NCBI RefSeq assembly: GCF_003014695.1
Contig: NZ_PYAS01000018.1
Location: 53,964 to 117,963 of the forward strand
DNA from: Dyadobacter jiangsuensis
GTDB taxonomy: Bacteria > Bacteroidota > Bacteroidia > Cytophagales > Spirosomataceae
Direction of reading: 5' to 3'
Length of the DNA stretch: 64,000 bases
The translations under genes were made by a program, and so were the position numbers. The notes below the pieces were generated by a model. That model ran no database searches, was not told the DNA's origin, and saw only the letters and a program-made list of their open reading frames with translations. Shown in pieces: positions 60,541 to 64,000 of this stretch. Each line of letters begins with the position of its first letter. Within the stretch, counting starts at the first letter, position 1.

Positions 60541-63500
60541 TTATCGCTTGATCAAAAATTCGTCAAAATTCATTACCGTGCTCGCCACGATGGTTCCTGC
60601 CGCCAGCTGCACGGGATTCAATGTTTTATCCAGCGGATATTCCCCTGCCGCCAGGATCGACTTCATACGCTTGGGATTTTGGCTGAAATCTTTCAACTCT
60701 TCGTCATAGAGCTCTTTCAGCACCATTTTTTCCTTCGGATCGGGCAGTCGGCTCGTCAGTGCGGTGAATGCGTAATCGATTTGTTCGTCGATGGTTTTGC
60801 CGTTTTTCAACATGTGCTGCGCCAACACCCGCGACGCCTCCACGAACTGCGGGTCGTTCATCACGACCAGTGCCTGCAACGGCGTGCTGGTTTTCTGCCG
60901 TTTGGTAATGCAGAAATGCCGTTCCGCCGCATCAAAATTCAGCATCATCGGAGGCGGCGAGCTGCGTTTCCAGATCGTGTAGAGGCTCCGCCGGTAGAGC
61001 GAATCACCGTGTTGCTGCTTGTAGGTCACCTCGTTACGCGTTGCGAGCGCCTCCCACAGGCCCGCGGGCTGGTACGGGTAGGCGCTCTTGCCCCCCACCC
61101 GGCGCGTAAGCAATCCGCTCGATGCCAATGCATTATCCCGAATCTGTTCCGCGCTCATACGGTAGCTCGGGCCACGCGCATAAAGCCGGTTATCCGGATC
61201 AACATCCTTCATATTCGGTTCAATTTTCGAAGACTGCCTGTAAGTCGCCGAAGTGACGATCAGCTTCTGGATCGCCTTCACATTCCAGCCCGACTCGCGG
61301 AAGCGCGCCGCCAGGTAATCGAGCAGCTCGGGATGCGTCGGCAGTTCGCCCTGGTTGCCATAATCGTCGCTCGAAATCACGATTCCTTTCCCAAAATACA
61401 TCATCCAGAACCGGTTCACCGTCACCCGGGTGAATAGCGGATGATCCTTATCGAGCAGCCATTTAGCCAAACCCAGGCGATTTCGCGGATAGTCTTTCGG
61501 TATTTTAAAAAATGCATCCGGCGTATCCATGGTTACCGGCTTGCCGGGGGCATCGTAGGCACCGCGATTGAGAATGAAGGTCTTGCGCGGATATTTCCGC
61601 TCCTTCATGACCATCACATCGATCTGCTTATCCATAATCTCCGTTTCCTCGCCGATCAATGCGCGGCTCGAAGCCAGTTCCTTCTTGTAGCCGGCGTCGA
61701 CGTTGGTCAGGTAGTAATCTTTTAAAGAAGCAAGCTGTGCCGGTTTCAGTTGGGTCGCCGGTGTTTTTAATGCGGTCAGCAACTCATTTTTCAATGTAAA
61801 CAAACTCTGCATTTCCAGCGGGCTGATGGCACGGGTGTAAATCCGGAATTCATCCACCTCGAAATTCTTCGTCCGCTGATCCGACAACCGCCCGATATTC
61901 AGCTTGTCGACGTACCAGTTCGTTTTGTTCTTGCCATACAAAATGCTCTCCGTCAGATGGTCATTATGCACAGTAACCTGCACCGGCTGCCCGTTGACGA
62001 ACAGTTTCAGGCCGGCAGCTTTGCTCAAACCATCATAGGTAAAGCCCAGCTGCGTCCATTTGTTCATCGGAAATTTCTCAACTGTTTGTATTTCAATGGC
62101 ATTCTCCGGCCAGACATGACTCATCGTCAGGCGAATGCGTCCGTCTTTTTCCCGGAACACATTCCAGCCACGGTACCCGTTCATGACCCCGTTGGATTTA
62201 TGCAGCAGCGAGCCGCTCACCGCTGGATCATGCAGGTTAAGCCAAATGCTAATGCTGAATGGCTGATTCCGCTCGAAGAATGCGAAGTTATCGCCAAAAC
62301 TGACCGCGTTTTCCCCGAAAATATACCGGGCCTTACCAATGCGTCCATTGCGGGAAGCCACATTGGAAAGGCTGTCGTCTCCTTCCGCATTGGCCTTATG
62401 CTTCGGATTCGCGAGATTGGTAAATTCCTTTCCCGTAGGCTCATCGAATGTGAAATACCCTATCAAATCTGTTTTTTCAGGAAGTAGCGCTTTCTCGGGA
62501 GCCATGCGGGCGGCAGTCAGCCATTGCTGGAAGCCGCGTTCATGAGCAGCCGCATTGGCCGTCATGGCCGATCGCTCTCTGGCCAGATTTTCGTGAATGT
62601 ATTTCAATTTGGCATCGGCTTCGGGCGTCGGCAGCGTAATGGCCGGGCTGGCCTCGCCGTTGTACGGGATCTGGCCGTTTTCGTCATTATTGTTAAAAAA
62701 CGCATACAATGAATAGTAATCCTTATGGCTGATCGGGTCATACTTATGGTCGTGGCAGCGCGCACATTCGACGGTCAGGCCGAGGAATGTCTTGCCAAAT
62801 GTATCCACGCGGTCGGAAACATAGGCACTGCGGTACTCTTCGGGAATGATCCCGCCCTCCTGGCTCTGCTGGTGCATACGGTTGAACGCCGTAGCGACCA
62901 TCATATCGCGTGTCGGGTTGGGCAGCATGTCGCCCGCCAGCTGCCAGGTCACAAACTGATCGTAAGGCTGGTTTCTGTTGAATGAACTGATCACCCAATC
63001 GCGGAACGGCCAGGCGGTGCGCAATCCGTCGTCCTGGTACCCGTGCGTATCCGCATAGCGTGCGGCGTCGAGCCAGGGCACGGCCATGTGTTCGCCATAA
63101 TGCGGCGAGGCAAGCAACCGGTCGACGGCCCTTTCGTAGGCATTCGGGGATTTGTCGTTCAAAAATGCCGTGACCTCTTCCGGTGTCGGCGGCAGGCCGG
63201 TCAGATCGAGCGAAACGCGGCGCAGCAATGTGGTTTTGCTCGCTTCGGGCGAAGGTCTAATGTTCTTGTCTTCCAGTTTTTTAAGCACAAACCGGTCGAT
63301 GTCGTTACGCACCCACGCCTGATTTTTCACCTTCGGCAACGCGGGCTTTTCCACTTTGGTAAATGCCCAATGCGGCTTGTACTCGGCACCTTCCTCCACC
63401 CACCGGATCAGGATGGCCTTCTCCCGCGCCGTGAGCGACAAATGCGACTCGGGCGTGGGCATAACCATGTCGGGATCGGCCGACAAAATCCGATGTACGA

Positions 63501-63807
63501 GTTCGCTGCTACCCGGCTTGCCGGGTTTAATGGCTTTCAGACCGCTCTCCGCTTCCTTTTTATAAGCCACCTCGGCCACGTCGAGGCGTAAATTGGCCTT
63601 CTGGTGATTGGCATCCGGCCCGTGACAGGCAAAACAGCGGTCCGAAAGGATCGGCTTTACGTCGTAAGTGTAGTCGACCGGCGCGACCAGTGTATTCATT
63701 TCAGCGGCTACGTCGTCCGGCAGATCTACCTTTTTGTCACAAGACATGAAAAAGAATCCGGCGGCGGGAACCAGCAAGCAATATTTAAGCAGGGAATTCA
63801 ACATCAT
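60541..63807 (-). CDS. Lipoprotein with cytochrome PSCyt1, DUF1549, LamG-like and DUF1553 domains
   Basis: A 1088-residue lipoprotein (MSC, Cys near residue 23). Domains in order: PSCyt1 heme domain (about 48-105, C58-x-x-C61-H62), DUF1549 (about 155-365) with FVLKKLEDKNIRPSPEASKTTLLRR and ECARCHDHKYDPIS (second CxxCH), and a concanavalin/LamG-like insertion (about 440-680, VYFTFDEP-type start, DEFRIYTRAISPLEMQ). DUF1553 (about 775-1050) has RNRLGLAKWLLDKDHPLFTRVTVNRFW and TSTPLQALVVMNDPQFVEASR. It is a surface or periplasmic redox/polymer-binding protein, partner of DUF1501 11 bases downstream. The LamG-like insertion probably binds carbohydrate. Confidence 0.93.
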   Translation of the reverse strand: MMLNSLLKYCLLVPAAGFFFMSCDKKVDLPDDVAAEMNTLVAPVDYTYDVKPILSDRCFACHGPDANHQKANLRLDVAEVAYKKEAESGLKAIKPGKPGSSELVHRILSADPDMVMPTPESHLSLTAREKAILIRWVEEGAEYKPHWAFTKVEKPALPKVKNQAWVRNDIDRFVLKKLEDKNIRPSPEASKTTLLRRVSLDLTGLPPTPEEVTAFLNDKSPNAYERAVDRLLASPHYGEHMAVPWLDAARYADTHGYQDDGLRTAWPFRDWVISSFNRNQPYDQFVTWQLAGDMLPNPTRDMMVATAFNRMHQQSQEGGIIPEEYRSAYVSDRVDTFGKTFLGLTVECARCHDHKYDPISHKDYYSLYAFFNNNDENGQIPYNGEASPAITLPTPEADAKLKYIHENLARERSAMTANAAAHERGFQQWLTAARMAPEKALLPEKTDLIGYFTFDEPTGKEFTNLANPKHKANAEGDDSLSNVASRNGRIGKARYIFGENAVSFGDNFAFFERNQPFSISIWLNLHDPAVSGSLLHKSNGVMNGYRGWNVFREKDGRIRLTMSHVWPENAIEIQTVEKFPMNKWTQLGFTYDGLSKAAGLKLFVNGQPVQVTVHNDHLTESILYGKNKTNWYVDKLNIGRLSDQRTKNFEVDEFRIYTRAISPLEMQSLFTLKNELLTALKTPATQLKPAQLASLKDYYLTNVDAGYKKELASSRALIGEETEIMDKQIDVMVMKERKYPRKTFILNRGAYDAPGKPVTMDTPDAFFKIPKDYPRNRLGLAKWLLDKDHPLFTRVTVNRFWMMYFGKGIVISSDDYGNQGELPTHPELLDYLAARFRESGWNVKAIQKLIVTSATYRQSSKIEPNMKDVDPDNRLYARGPSYRMSAEQIRDNALASSGLLTRRVGGKSAYPYQPAGLWEALATRNEVTYKQQHGDSLYRRSLYTIWKRSSPPPMMLNFDAAERHFCITKRQKTSTPLQALVVMNDPQFVEASRVLAQHMLKNGKTIDEQIDYAFTALTSRLPDPKEKMVLKELYDEELKDFSQNPKRMKSILAAGEYPLDKTLNPVQLAAGTIVASTVMNFDEFLIKR

Positions 63808-63921
63808 CTAAAAATTATGACTGGCGGGCAGCTTACAACAGACAACAACCAACAAAGCATTCAGCCATCCAATTCTCCATTTCCTTAATCCAAATTTAAT
63901 CAATTGAGGGTGACCCAAAAG

Positions 63922-63962
63922 CAAAAGCCCTTTTTCTACTATGTAGAACGAGGGCTTTTTTG
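63922..63962. terminator. Terminator-like hairpin near right edge
   Basis: A long stem pairs CAAAAGCCCT (63922-63931) with AGGGCTTTTTTG (63951-63962), extended by TTCTAC/GTAGAA around a 3-base loop. T-runs occur on both strands. It lies upstream of the minus-strand DUF1553 gene, so it most likely ends a minus-strand gene beyond the window. Confidence 0.65.
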
Positions 63963-64000
63963 TATTTTTAATTACGACATTAGAAATACATGGGCAAGAT

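Overview
The window looks like chromosomal DNA of a Bacteroidota member, most probably a Cytophagales bacterium of the Dyadobacter/Spirosoma type. The evidence is a SusC/SusD pair, SusB-type GH97, LytS-type kinases with LytTR regulators, many short lipoproteins, DUF1501/DUF1553 proteins, and promoter-like TTTG...TAnnTTTG elements. GC content is moderate (about half by eye). Genus is inferred from gene content only. I see no rRNA, tRNA, insertion sequence, prophage or CRISPR array.

Layout. 1-5.1 kb: end of a TPR-like regulator, an ECF sigma factor with a membrane-anchored partner, two unknown lipoproteins and an MscS channel. 5.2-9.2 kb: a membrane-anchored unknown, AI-2E-family permease, YegP-like protein, orphan LytTR regulator and diheme cytochrome c. 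9.3-13 kb: a LytTR regulator and two overlapping LytS-type kinases. 13.3-20.5 kb: FAD oxidase, penicillin-binding protein 1A, two AraC regulators, a short-chain dehydrogenase and a small monooxygenase. 20.6-29.7 kb: a large GAF protein, a DUF4198/short Fur-like pair, GH97 glycosidase and PepSY permease. 29.9-33.9 kb: a second kinase-kinase-LytTR cluster on the other strand. 33.9-42 kb: metallophosphoesterase, a GNAT protein with a 57-residue partner, then a SusC-SusD-phosphoesterase locus. 42.5-48.8 kb: PHP phosphoesterase with a GT39-like transferase, then an ECF sigma, anti-sigma-like, DUF4097-like and outer-membrane operon. 49-52.6 kb: esterase, acetyltransferase, VapBC-like pair, and a HigA-like protein whose toxin seems decayed. 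52.7-57.2 kb: short UvrA-like ATPase, a 10-bp-period repeat array, two VOC proteins and a GlxA/AraC regulator. 57.3-64 kb: four small unknown genes and a DUF1501/DUF1553 pair.

The genes point to a free-living polymer and organophosphate scavenger with heavy regulatory investment. The points most worth a second look are: (i) the two unlinked kinase-kinase-LytTR modules, each pairing one kinase with intact ATP-binding signatures and one with the same positions changed; (ii) a TacT-like GNAT gene whose ATG directly follows the stop codon of an otherwise unannotated 57-codon gene; (iii) helically phased TGGTCA repeats and other palindrome clusters between genes; (iv) a Fur-type protein lacking the metal-binding half, behind a promoter built inside an inverted repeat.
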